From Amylostereum areolatum (taxonomy: Eukaryota; Basidiomycota; Agaricomycetes; Russulales; Stereaceae), in NCBI GenBank assembly GCA_012932865.1, contig SAXG01000010.1, positions 248,001 through 312,000 of the forward strand: a stretch of DNA of 64,000 nucleotides, written 5' to 3'. How positions within the stretch are numbered: the stretch's first letter is position 1; each line of letters opens with the position of its first letter. This document shows positions 22,446 to 33,143 of the stretch, piece by piece. Position numbers and translations under genes: made by a program. The notes below the pieces were generated by a model, which saw only the letters and a program-made list of their open reading frames with translations, was not told where the DNA came from and searched no databases.

Positions 22446-23674
22446 TCACACACGCACCCAGCGCGCCTCCCCCGCCGCCTTGCGTATCCGATTCATGAAC
22501 GCGAGACCCTCCCGCTCCTCCGCGACCTCCTCCACCAAAATCAGATCCACGCCCTTCTCCTCGAGCGTCAGCAGCCCGTCGAACAGCCTCTGCGCCGACA
22601 CCGCCGGCTCGTCCACGCTCCCAAGCGGGAACCACACCCACTCGACTCCCCCGGACGCGGCGTCGCGCGCGTGCGCGGCCAGCCTGGACCCCTCGGAGGC
22701 CATAAGCCCGACCTTGGCCCCGCCCAACGACGCGAAAAAAATCCGACGCAGCGACGGGCTCGGCGCCCACCGGCGGGGCGGACGACGTGTGCAGGAGGGT
22801 GACGGGCACGCTGGGCGAATAATGGCGGTACTTCATCCCGGGCGTCGTCGGCGCCCTCTCGACCTCCTCATCGACGTAATCCCTCCGATGCACCCACACC
22901 CTCGGCACCTCCCCCCCCTCCCCGCCCATCGCCTCCGCCAACACCCTCTCCATCGCCTCCACCGTGACCCCGCCCGGCCTCAGCACCCGCAACACCCCAT
23001 CCGCCCCGAGCCCGTCCACCACCGTGCTCTCCAGCCCAACCTCGCACGCGCCCCCGTCCAACACGATCTCCACCTTCGCCCCCAGATCCCGCACGACGTG
23101 CCCCGCGCGCGTCGGGCTCGGCTTCCCCGACGAGTTCGCGCTCGGCGCCGCGACCGGGACGCCCGCGCGCGCGATGACCGCGCGCGCGACCGCGTGCGAC
23201 GGCATGCGCACGGCGACGGTCGGCTGGCCCGCGGTGACGAGCGCGGGGACGGCGCCGCGCCGGTACGGGAAGAGCAGCGTGAGCGCGCCGGGCCAGAACG
23301 CGCGCATGAGGGCCTCGTACGCGCGCGAGGGCGCGTACGCGTCCGGGAGGAGCGACGCGAGCATCGCGCGGGAGGAGACGTGCACGATCAGCGGGTTGTC
23401 CGCGGGGCGGCCTTTGGTGGCGAAGATGCGCGCGGTCGCGGCGGCGTCGAGCGCGTTGGCGCCGAGGCCGTAGACGGTCTCGGTGGGGAAGACGACGACG
23501 GAGGAGGTCGGGGGGAGGAGGTGGGCTGCGGCGAGCGCGATGGCGTTCTCTGTTTCTGGATCGGTGTAGGCTGGGGGCGCCGTCGAGGGAGGATGGGAAG
23601 GATATGGTGTCGGGGCGGCAGACGAGCACGCGCGGTGTCGTGGTTTGGGCTGCGGTCGCGGTTGCGTTCGCCAT
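22446..23674 (-). CDS. SUA5: threonylcarbamoyl-AMP synthase Sua5, two frameshifts
   Basis: Sua5 makes threonylcarbamoyl-AMP from Thr, bicarbonate and ATP for the t6A37 modification of ANN-decoding tRNAs. There is a single exon. The start MANATATAAQ lies in good context (GCCATGGC). The YrdC domain shows SVVVFPTETVYGLGANALD, the KxR motif TKGRPADNPLIVHV, RAFWPGALTLLF, VAVRMPSHAVARA, VAAPSANSSGKPSPT and GLESTVVDG. The linker PTTPGMKYRHYSPSVPV leads to the C-terminal Sua5 domain (GGAKVGLMASEGS through RIRKAAGEARWVRV). The length of 1229 nt is two bases over a multiple of three. One extra base lies between LDGAP and AYTDPETENAIALA (about 23560). The other is in a run of seven T (about 22736-22742), where ASDFF must continue as ASLGGAKVG. 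Very GC-rich. Confidence 0.93.
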
Positions 23675-24581
23675 GGCGGTGCGAAATGGGGAAGGAGATA
23701 AATCTAAAGGTCTGGGAAAGCTTGTGGAAGAGCGTCGAGGACGGTGCAAGACGAGCAAAGGACATGAGATTCAGAGCAGATGGACATTTTCCAGACAGTG
23801 AGTCAAGGCGCGGCGCTCGACGTCGGCGCGGAGTCCATTTTTTTATCGCGCTCTCAGCGCACGATCATCTATGATCTCATATACATCAGGCTCACACATC
23901 CCACATTCCTTCATGCGCGCAAAAATAGTAGCAAGCTAGATGTATAACAGTGACGTTCGTCTAAACACCACGTTTTCACGCCACGCGGAGGAAAAGAGTT
24001 AGGCGAAGTATACGCGAGTACAATAAATAGAGGACGAGGCGCTCGACGCTGGCCCTCCCTCGAATGTAGAATGAAAACCAAAGACACGATCTCCCAAAAA
24101 ATGACGACCAAAGCAAGCCAGGCTTAGGGGAAAAGCCGAAGAGAAGAGGAAGGAGGAAGGAGATGAACAGCGGAGATATAACGAGGCGCTGCCAAGGTGA
24201 AGGGCGGGTCGGGGGAGGGGTTATACGAGGGAGCAGGGAGAGGCGGGGAGGGAGCAAAAACAATCTGCGGAGACGATGGGTAATACGAGGGACCAAAACG
24301 AACCAGGGGGAGGAGGAGGAGGGTAATCTGGGACCAAAAAGGGAATGGGCGAGGTGTGTGAGTGAGGGGAACTGGACTGTTACAGTGCAAATGCAATACA
24401 TCTTTCGCCTGACCGGGGACTGTGCGCTGGATACCAACGAAGCGAGCGGGACAAGGAGGGGGGTAGTAAGGTAAAAGGACACACGACACGATAACGTGGA
24501 CAGAGGAGGGGAGAGCATAGGAAGTGGGGCATTTCGTCACGTACGGAGGAGGGAGACTAGACATGGAATGGTATTTGGTAT
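23675..24581. other. intergenic between SUA5 and OPY2
   Basis: About 0.9 kb holds the SUA5 promoter and the OPY2 3' end. The plus strand is purine-rich at 24150-24350. Open frames are low-complexity shadows, and no gene was recognised. Confidence 0.4.
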
Positions 24582-26727
24582 TCAACGCTTCGCGTTGGGC
24601 AGTGGAGGCGGGAACCCGTACTCGCCCTGCTTGTCAAACCCGAGCGGGTACGACGACAGGTCGGCCGTGAGCGCGAGCGTATCCAGACTCGCGCGCACGC
24701 GTCCACCTCGTCCGCTGGGCGATGGCGGAGCGATGCTCTGCGCGTCGTCCGCGTTCGACGGTCCGTTGCCGTGGTCGATCTGGAACGGGAACGAGCCGAG
24801 GCCGGTAGAGATGGACGAGAGTTCTGAGCCGGTGGACATGCCCAGCATCCGACGGTCCGGCAGTGGCAAGTCTTCGTCTTCGTCGTCGTCGTGGCCGAGC
24901 GCGGACCTCGGGGCGCCGTTCGCGAGCGTGTTCTGGCGCGTCTGCTGCGAGAGCGGCGAGCGCGGGGGCGTGCGCGAGGGCAGGTTCGAGATCGGGGATG
25001 GCGGCACGAACGGGAAAGACTCGAGAATCGAGTCCGCGCGCATCGATACGCCCGAGGCCATCGTCGACATCGACATTCGACCAGACAGCGTCTGCTGTTG
25101 TTCGTACTCCCGCTGGCGTTGCTGCTCGCGCGCAGCCTGGACCTCCAACATCGCGCGCTCCTGCTGCCGTTCCATCGTGGACGCCCCCGCACCCGTCGAG
25201 GGCGTGACCAGCCGTCCGCTCGTCATGCGGTACATGCCACCGCGCGCGCCGCCGATAGAGCTGCTCATGGGCGTGTTGGGCATGAGCGACGCGGACGTCG
25301 GCGTCGCGAATCCGAGGTGGACACGCGTCGCATCCATGATGTCTGCGCCGATGACGCTGGCCGCCTGAGTGAGGCTGCTCAGTGGGCGCTCGCGTTCGCG
25401 CGAGTCGTTGTTGTCCCTCTCGTTGTCCCTCTGCCATGCCGAAGGAGGTCCGTGGCGGTGGTCCGACGATTCGTCCGACATGTCGTGCCAATGTTCGTCC
25501 GTGTTCGTGCCGAAGGTCGCGCGAGAGCTGCGCGCGCCGTCGGGGAGAGGCGAGCGCTCGTCGCTGAAGGGGTCGTTTTCGACGGAGATGGATGCGTTTT
25601 CGTCTGTTTCGTGGACTATGTCTTGCGGGCCAAACGCGGCATTGGCGAGCGGTGACCGGACGGGGGGGCGGGAGGACGCCGAGGACCTGATCGATTCCGC
25701 GGGGAACGAGCCCGAGCCTGGCGTGTGGATGACCTCGGCCTTGACAGAGCCTAAAACCTGTCGCTGACTCTGCGTTATGATCACGGGCGCCTCGGTGAGG
25801 ACATCACTCGAGAAGCTGCCGGTGGTGAGATATGAGTGCTGCGAAAGGCGTGATCCCATGGAAGACGGTGCCTGAACTGAGTCGCGAGAGACGTTGAGGT
25901 GGTCCATGTTGAGGTCGTCGTGGGGCGAGCGCTGAGGGCGCATAGGACCGGACTCGTTGCTGCTTCCGCTGGAGATGGCATGGTGGGCGGAAACGGGAGA
26001 GACGGTGCCGGGAGGGACGAGAGCGATGGGGATCACGTTGGTGGACTGCGAGCCGGTGGAGGTGGTCATGATGGACTGGGTGTCCCCGAACGGGTTGGAA
26101 TGGACGGAACGGATCTGAGAGTCGCGACCTTGGGCCGAGCCAGCGCGCGAGGAAGGATCAAGATCGATGACGGTCGTGTCATTGTCGTAGACGCGTACGG
26201 TGCTGGGTTGTTGCTGTTGTTGATGTTGCTGTTGGGCGGCCTGAGCCTGGGCAGCCTGGGCGAGGGCGAGGATGCGCGGCGAGAGGGGGGCAGGCTTCTC
26301 TGACGGATCCGGGCGGTTGAGGACGGTTTCTGCGGGAGCGGGGACATCCTTGGGCTCGTCCTGGGCGGCGCTGGCGGCGACGGCCTGGGCCTGAAGGATG
26401 TTGCGACGCCTCCACCAGAAGAAGATACCGACGCCGAGAACGAGGAAGAGAACGGCGCCGACCACTGCCCCTGCGACAGCCCCTGCACTGACACCGCTCC
26501 CGGACGAAGATGAGGCGATGGCGACACACTGAACGGTTGGGCAGACATTGCAACTCCTGAGGAAGAGCCGTTGGCAACCGCGTGGAAGAAAGGAAGGGAG
26601 AAAAGGAGGAGGAGACGAACCTGGCCGTTTGCACGCACTGCTCACCGGATTGGCATTGGCAAGCGGGGGGGTTGGGGCAATCGACGCAGCCGTTCTGTCG
26701 CGAGTAGAGAAGATGTTCTAGATGCAT
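24582..26727 (-). CDS. OPY2: Opy2-like single-pass membrane anchor
   Basis: Opy2 is the plasma-membrane anchor that recruits the Ste50 adaptor in HOG-type osmosensing. Two exons (26727-26621 and 26556-24582) total 2082 nt, 693 aa, exactly in frame. The N-terminal ectodomain is a cysteine cluster (CVDCPNPPACQCQSGEQC, then SCNVCPTVQC). The transmembrane segment follows (AVAGAVVGAVLFLVLGVGIFFWW), then a basic stop-transfer RRR. The ~600-aa cytoplasmic tail is Ser-, Gln- and Pro-rich with no catalytic domain. It contains a short Q run, acidic patches (HDDDEDEDLPLPD) and a PLGFDKQGEYGFPPPLP end. The start MHLEHLLYSRQNGC was chosen because it leaves only a short leader before the cysteines, as in related fungal proteins; no cleavable signal peptide is evident. 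The intron is 64 nt. Confidence 0.85.
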
Positions 26728-27140
26728 AAGCGAAAGTAAAGGAGTGTGGCCAGTTTGAGATGATTTGGAGCTGCGAGGACCAGCGACGCCGAAGAAAACG
26801 ACGAAGGGGAGGGGCTGGACGGGCAGCGAGGGCAGCGAGGGGGCGGGCAAGCTCGGAGAAGAGGGAGAGAAGGGAAGAAGATGCAAGGTGGTCGTTGCCT
26901 CTCAAATCCAAACTCGGTCCTTCCTCTCCTCCGCCCCACCCCGCTTACGTCAGCCCACCGCTTCCAACTGCGCGCTGCGCGTTCGTCGAATCGTATTCCA
27001 GGTTGAACTATGCTACACTGGGCGGCTACAAAACTTTCTAGTCGACCCCTTCACGAGGTTGAACTCTTCCTCTCCCCCCTCCTCCCCTGACCGTGCTCGT
27101 TCAAGTTAGTGGCTGTAGTCGTACCTGCACCCATCCCACG
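26728..27140. other. OPY2 upstream region / CAF16 3' side
   Basis: A 413-base stretch. Open frames on both strands are GC-rich shadows without a family. It should contain the OPY2 promoter. Confidence 0.4.
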
Positions 27141-28369
27141 TCAGCTGCGAACCTCGTCATGAGAAAATGTTACCCACTGCTTGTAAAACTTCTCCGATTC
27201 CGAGGGCGTCTGCGATACCCCCCCATTTTTTTAAATATAAGCACGCACCCACGGTCGAATTTCTAGCCTGGTGCCACGTACCTCTCCCACTCGGGCCCCT
27301 CTGGACTTGCGTCCTTGTCCTTCCAGCGCGCGTCGGTGCTCCCGGTCTTCCCGCAGCCATTGCAACGCGACGTGGTACAGCGATTCGCTCGACGGCCGTA
27401 CCGCGTTCTGCAGCGACGGTTCCGTCACCGGCGGCCACGCCGTCGGTGCCGTCACGAACGAACCCAGGCGCATGTGCGCGATGTGGGTCGGGAACGCGTT
27501 CAATCCATCGAAGATGTGCGTGGCATCTGGAAACGCACGATCAGGCGGATGGAAGGGAACACGACGGACTCCGATGCACGCACATATGATAGTCGCCCCC
27601 CGCGCCTCGCTGTCTTCCTTGAGAAACCGCAACAGGTCGTCGCGCACTTGCACGTCCAGATCGACGGTGACCTACATAGGATTGCCGTACCCCGTGTGAG
27701 CGCGCGAACGAAAAGAAGCGAACGTCCAACGCAAAGGACCTACCTCATCCAGAAGAAGGACCTCCCACGGCTGCATCAGTCCCATGCACAGCTGCACCCT
27801 CCGCCGCTCTCCGTCCGACACCGCGTGCATGTGCCAGTCCAGATCGACGTCCAGGATGTCGAGCAGCCGATCCCGCCTTTCCTTGTGTCGGTACCCGCCC
27901 ACCGAGTCGAGGAAGGTCTGCACGACGATGTCGCCGCGCACGACCGGGTTCATCGCCCTGCGCGCCCGGTTCGAGTTCGTTTCAGATTCAAAGATCGGGA
28001 GAAGAACAGAACGACAGCGGAGATGGACGCACCATTCAGTGCCGAGATGGGTGACGCCCCGAGGAGACCCTCGAAATACATCTATCCCCTGTATGTGCAC
28101 TTGCGCTCCCGGTGCGGTGATCAGACGCTTCCCTGCCAGAATCTGTAGCAGCGTTGACTTCCCCGCTGCAGTGCCCGGTGTTGGTGAGCACGCGTGATGA
28201 GGAGAACGTAGGACGGGTCACCCATCGGCGTACCTCCGTTGGCCCCGACGAGGATCGTGCGCGATCCCTTGGGGAGATGAAGGAAAACATCTTTCAGCGA
28301 GGCGGAGGACGTGCCGTTGTGCGCGTATGTAAGGTTCTGGACCTCTATTTCAAAGGGAGGGGACGCCAT
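27141..28369 (-). CDS. CAF16: CCR4-associated ABC ATPase Caf16
   Basis: This soluble ABC-type ATPase is linked in yeast to the CCR4-NOT complex. Exons start at 28369 ([19 protein letters not shown]). A 60-odd-nt intron interrupts the Walker A loop ([17 protein letters not shown]). The next exons hold [29 protein letters not shown], the ABC signature [16 protein letters not shown] and Walker [17 protein letters not shown]. The switch His follows in [23 protein letters not shown]. Each splice keeps the frame and no indel is needed. The final exon is modelled after GTACGT...CGCAG as [12 protein letters not shown] to a TGA at 27141; the last 7-10 residues are less certain. The gene is divergent from the small membrane-protein gene at 28950. 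Confidence 0.92.
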
Positions 28370-28949
28370 GAAACGTGCAGGCTTGGGAAATCTTGGGGCC
28401 GCTGGAAAATGTGTCGTAAAAGGTCAAGGCGTCGGGCAGAAATGAATCGGTCGTCAAGGTGGTGCTGTGAAATTGAAGGTATGACGCCGATCCTCGGGTT
28501 GAGCGTGTGCAGTCGGAAACGAGGGAGACTTGATGCGAGCGTCGAGAGGGGGGAAAGACCGCGGTGTTGGGCGAGGTCGAGAATCGACGGTGACTCGGTC
28601 GAGGGCTGCCAAGAGCGACGCCCGTCGGGACGTTCGTCGGGCATGCGAAACTTTGCAAGAATTATTTCTGACAACGCCGTTAATGATGACGAGATACAGC
28701 AGCGACCCACAGCTTGAGCTTGATCGCTCGAGGAAAGCACGACAAGCCCTCGAGGAAACGGACTTCATTCACCCCTTCCGAGTCGTTGCAGACTTGCAGT
28801 CGCAAATGATGCGATGTCGAATTGTTGACTTGATAGCATATTACGTCATATAGTCCGTCCCGCACCCCCAAGCCTGCCCAAGCACATTTACTCCCGTTGA
28901 TTGACTCTACACAGTCTTACACCTGCTGTACATACACGACTAGGCCAGT
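28370..28949. other. divergent promoter region
   Basis: This 580-base stretch between the CAF16 start (minus) and the four-helix membrane protein start (plus) should contain both promoters. No gene was recognised. Confidence 0.4.
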
Positions 28950-29794
28950 ATGTCTCAGTTTGAAGCGCTTCCCCATTACTACAACCTCCTCTTTCTCTAT
29001 CTTGAACCCGGTGAGCACACACCTCAGTTGTCGCCGTGCACGAGTCGTGGGATCTCTCCGAGTCACTCATGAGTTTCAATCGTCTCTCAAGCCTCGACGA
29101 TCATCCCGGTATTCATGACATGGTTCCTTCCCGGAGCCATATGGTTTCACCACGAGCTCATCCCTAGCTCATCTTCGCCACCCTCCTCGCTTGATGCGCG
29201 GTCCACCATGGCCATATGGCAGCTGGGAAACTGTGCGTGCGCCTTTCACTACACCTCTCTGCTTTTGACTGACGACAATTTCGCGTATTGGGTGCATTTC
29301 AGGCTATATGCTTCTAGGGCTACTCTCTTCGTTCGTGTTTCGGGCCGTGCGCGATGCACTCCCGAACAATCTCACCGCGCAAGAACGGATCCTCGGGGCC
29401 AGCTTCCTGGCCATGGCCATCGCGGACGTGCGTCGACCCTCACTTCCTTCTCGATCTGCATACTTACCGGCGCTTCCCGATTTCCAGGTCACACAGTGCG
29501 CTTCATTTCTTGGATGCTGTTCGCGGCTACTGACGTTCGAGTGCTTAGCATCGGCGCCACGTTCGTCGGCCTCCCCCCAGACCTCAAATACAGCCCCCAA
29601 CTATGGAACCCCATGACGCACGGTAACATCACCGTCGTCGTCGTTTTGCTGACTTCGAGGCGCGTTCCCTTCTTTCTGCGCTGCGAGTCATTGGTTAACC
29701 GATTCGATTCAGGATTGCATGGTTCATGGGCGTAGGGCGCACAAGGTATTACTTTGGGAAGCCTTCCCCTGACAAGGCGGGGAAGAAGGAGTGA
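28950..29794 (+). CDS. small four-helix membrane protein (DUF7704-like), paralogue A
   Basis: Function unknown. Exons: 28950-29010, 29092-29232, 29303-29427, 29488-29659 and 29713-29794. Hydrophobic helices are visible in YYNLLFLYLEPASTIIPVF, YMLLGLLSSFVFRAV, ILGASFLAMAIAD and ITVVVVLLTSRIAWFMGVG. The N-terminal LLFLYLEP motif and the C-terminal FMGVG match the protein at 57696, so the two are distant paralogues. The last intron (29660-29712) starts with GC (GC-AG). Exon 4 is 172 nt, one base short. The frame that continues GHTVRFISWMLFA to WNPMTHGNITVV fits exon 3 only if one G is missing at the acceptor (29487/29488). The final exon encodes RTRYYFGKPSPDKAGKKE. The family name is tentative. 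Confidence 0.6.
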
Positions 29795-30221
29795 CATCGC
29801 GGCGGCCTCTGGTTGTGGTTGTGGTCCTGGTCCTGGTCCTGGGCATTCATTGGGGCTGCCCATGACACTGAGTCTGCAGTTTTGGCTGGACTCCTCCCCC
29901 ACATTTTTCCCGCACTTTCTTCGACGAAAGTTCAGCCATCCTCTGTAATTTTATCCCCACAAAATATCATCATTTCTGAAGCCGAATGTCCTCCTTCAGT
30001 CACCTTGACCGGCTGCTTTGCTCTACCACGCCGAACGTTCAACGTCCGGACGCCCGGCCCGAGATCCCGTCGCCTCACGGTGTTCGTCTTACGTAACGAC
30101 TTCCTCGAGGCTCAGAGCGAACTTCACCGCGTCCGACATAAACTTCCTCATCAACCTTTCCGTCCTTCCTCCCACCCCTTCCCCTTCCTCGGCCAATTCC
30201 TATCCTGACCATCGCCTCCCC
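29795..30221. other. intergenic
   Basis: A 427-base stretch between the membrane-protein gene and AIR1/2. It holds a short imperfect GGTTGTGGTCCTGG repeat run at 29812-29842 and the AIR1/2 promoter. No gene was recognised. Confidence 0.4.
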
Positions 30222-32380
30222 ATGCCCGCACCCGACCCTAACGAAGTCATCGATCTCACCGTCTCCTCCGAGCCGAGCGAAGCAGGCGACATCGACCGCC
30301 TTACCACCACCACCACCACCACCACCACCCGCACAACGCGGAACGGCCCGCGCACGGACGCATCATCCTCGGGGGCGCCTGCGGAAGCTCACCCATCCAA
30401 AAGGAGGTCTCGAAGGAAGAGAAAGGCGGGCGGTGAGGGAGAGGAGGACGAGCGGCCGGAGGACGGACGGGCGAGGGACAGGACGCGAACGCGGTCGAAC
30501 GGACGGGAGCAGGCGGAGAGCGAGCCCGCGAAGAAGAGAAAGAAGAAAAAATCGCGCCCGGAGAACGCGTCCAGCCGCTCCAGCCCCGCCCCGGACACTT
30601 CTCAGCCCACGGAAAGTGGACTCGATGGCGGCTTACTGTTCTTCATCGACACTGCGCCCGCGGCCGTGCCCGACGCCGTCACCTTCCACCCCCAGGCATC
30701 GACAAGCGCCACCAAGGACGCCCCGGAGAGTACGCCGGCCCTCCTCTTACCTGCGCATGTCTCCGTTCTCGAGAACGCGGACGGCGCACCTATCGAGATC
30801 ATCCGCCCGCCGGATTCGGACTCGGACTCGGAGTCGTTCATCGAGTATCTCGACTACGACGATCGCGCGGTGCGCCTTTTCCCGTCGCGTTCCTTCTATC
30901 CCTGGCGCTGACCTGCGTTGTATGCGGGGTGCAGACGGCGGCGTTGCGCTATTTCGACGATCAGACCGAAGACGCGAAGAAGCAGGCGCGTTTCGTGTGC
31001 AAAAATTGCGGCGCGGAGAACGAACACAAAACGTTCGAATGTCCGGTCCAGATTGTGTGTCTCCCCTCTTCGCATGTTTTTAAAGCCCATGCTGAGCATG
31101 GCGACAGTGTCTGACCTGTGGGGCGCGGGACGAACACTCGACGCGGGGATGCCCTATCAGCAAAACATGCTTCTCGTGCGGCATGAAGGGCCATATAAAT
31201 AAAGTGCGCGACTACCTTATACAGAATAGAGCTCGATGCTGAACTTTGCCCCCGCGTAGACATGTCCGAATCGCAATTCGGGGATGGGGCAGTACGACGA
31301 CTGCGATCGGTGTGGATCGAGGAAACATACCACGAACGTTCGTGTTGCACATTACTGAACGTCTGCGTCGCTGTCTTAAGCGTTCAAATTTTCAGGGATG
31401 CCCGACTTTGTGGCGATTGTATGAGTATGTCACTGACGCGGAACGCAAAACGATTCTCCAGGCAAGAGACGAAAAGCAGTTGCTTGCACTAGGTCAAGGA
31501 GGAGAGGGATATATTGCGAGGGATGAATGGTGCTACAACTGCGGTGGACCCGATCATCTAGGAGACGTGAGTCCTATCGTGCCATTTCCTCACGATGTCC
31601 GACGTTTCTGACGTCTCGGTGGTACAGGACTGTACCAATGTCCCTTTCGGACACAACGCGCCTCAAGAGCCGTCTGCGTTCGGTTCTTACAACACGATGT
31701 CCGGTCCCTTCTACGACGTCGCCGATACCGATGCGAGAAGCACCCGACCACGCCCTCCTAGAGAATGGGAGGCGGGCCACTCGCTCCCGGACGGGTGGGG
31801 CTTCAACGCGCCTGCCAACGTGGGCAGAAAGGGTCGCGCGAAGGACCGCGTGCGGATGGAGGAGCGCGCGCGGGAGGTCGAAGAAATGGACGACCCGGAC
31901 GACTGGTTCGGCAACGCGCGCAACGCTCGGAATCGGGGTACCGCGGCCCCCCTCAAGCCCCCGCCCCCCCACCAAAGCCGCAACCAGCGAAACGGTAGTG
32001 GTCATGGACGCGAAGCGCCGAAGACGACGATCAGGTTTGGAGGGGGGAGGGATGGCTCGCGGCACGGACAGGACGACGGGCGCAGGCAGCACGATGACCG
32101 AAGGCATCGTGACGGTGGTGGCGGCGGCGGTGGTGGGGGAGGATCGCGGGGCGATTACGATCGGAGGCAGAAACCAAGTCTATTGAACCGGATTCAGGAG
32201 CCGGGCACGAGCGAGCTGCGTATCCGCGGTTCAGCCGGGAGGACGCAGGACAGCGGCCGGGATGGCCATGGCCAAGGGGGGCATGCAGATAGACGAGAGC
32301 CTGCGCGCGAATGGGATCGTGGGCGAGGACGAGACGAGGGTGGGTCCGGGCCTCGGTATCGAGGAGGGTATACCAGGTGA
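30222..32380 (+). CDS. zinc-knuckle protein Air1/2-like, TRAMP complex
   Basis: This RNA-binding subunit of the TRAMP poly(A) polymerase complex feeds aberrant nuclear RNAs to the exosome. The N-terminus (MPAPDPNEVIDLTVSSE) has a SUMO-interaction-like VIDLT, then a Thr run, a basic nuclear-localisation region (KRRSRRKRKAGG, AKKRKKKKS) and an acidic stretch. Five CCHC knuckles follow, several split by introns: CKNCGAENEHKTFEC, CLTCGARDEHSTRGC, CFSCGMKGHINKTC, CDRCGSRKHTTNGC and CYNCGGPDHLGDDC. Between knuckles 4 and 5 is the family segment TLWRLYEYVTDAERKTIL. The C-terminus is Arg/Gly/Asp-rich (DGGGGGGGGGGSRGDYD). All splices stay in phase and no indel is needed. The stop at 32380 directly follows GGYTR. 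A further spliced exon downstream cannot be excluded. Confidence 0.9.
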
Positions 32381-33143
32381 CACTGAAGGGGGTCCCGGGG
32401 TCGCATTCTTTGCCTTCGCGCCTTCTTTTCTTTCTGCTTCGTTCCGCGTAGTGTCGATTTGCCCTCGTGGCTTGTGCCAATGAGGATGCGGACAGCCTTC
32501 CTTTCGGCTTAACCTCGTCAGTCGAGATCTTGGCAAGCGGGAGGGTGGGTCTTTCCATCTGACGTATCCTTGGTTTGGTTGTGTTCTCGCAGGTTTCGTG
32601 TTCAAGTTTCCTACTCCTAATGGGAACACAGCTTTGCACGGGCCCAAGTCTACTCTCCGTCTGGTCCAGCGCTTCCACGGGAATTTTGCAGTATCAAACC
32701 TCAAGAAAGGCGGACGCGCCCTCCATCGTCGCCGACGTGGCAAGAACAATGATACGAAGATTCAGGGAGTAGTGTTCATCATGCATCCGAATGTCATGAA
32801 CGCACGGCCGGATTATGATAGGCATAACCCCCATGCGATAGTACGGCCGTCATCACGGAGACCAGCACCAGCACCCAGCGGCTTTGTCGAGGAAAGAATC
32901 TACGCAGACGGTTATTTCTCGGCGCCTTTCTAACCAACTTCCACATTGCCCGGAGATACTCCACCCAGGCCAAAGCACAGAGTCGACAAGTCTTTCAGGA
33001 CCTGGTCACCCCCTCAAGTTGTGAACTCGTGTTATGTTAACTCACCACATTTTTCCGGCCGCTGGAGTATAAAGGTGGAGCCTCAGCAGCTCTCAACCTT
33101 CATCGGCCAACCCGTCTTCGATCCTCTCAGACTCAGCTCGACA
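32381..33143. other. intergenic upstream of the cellobiohydrolase gene
   Basis: About 760 bases. An unexplained open frame at 32598-32933 (basic, e.g. KKGGRALHRRRRGKNNDTK) has an acceptor-like CTCGCAG just before it. It could be an extra 3' exon of the AIR1/2 gene or chance. The last 200 bases are the GH7 promoter. Confidence 0.35.
33068..33073 (+). promoter_or_regulatory. TATA box of the GH7 gene
   Basis: TATAAA lies 76 bp upstream of the ATG, the usual spacing for highly inducible fungal secreted-enzyme genes. It is the clearest core promoter element in the window. Confidence 0.7.

Noticed and set aside
4313..23674. Programmed +1 ribosomal frameshifting as an explanation for the broken genes
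   Set aside because: The eight sites share no slippery codon, stop codon or downstream element, several genes would need two events, and orthologues are not known to need any.
22480..23874. Long plus-strand open frame (464 codons) opposite SUA5
   Set aside because: Composed of Arg/Pro/His low complexity; the minus strand encodes the YrdC and Sua5 domains in good order.
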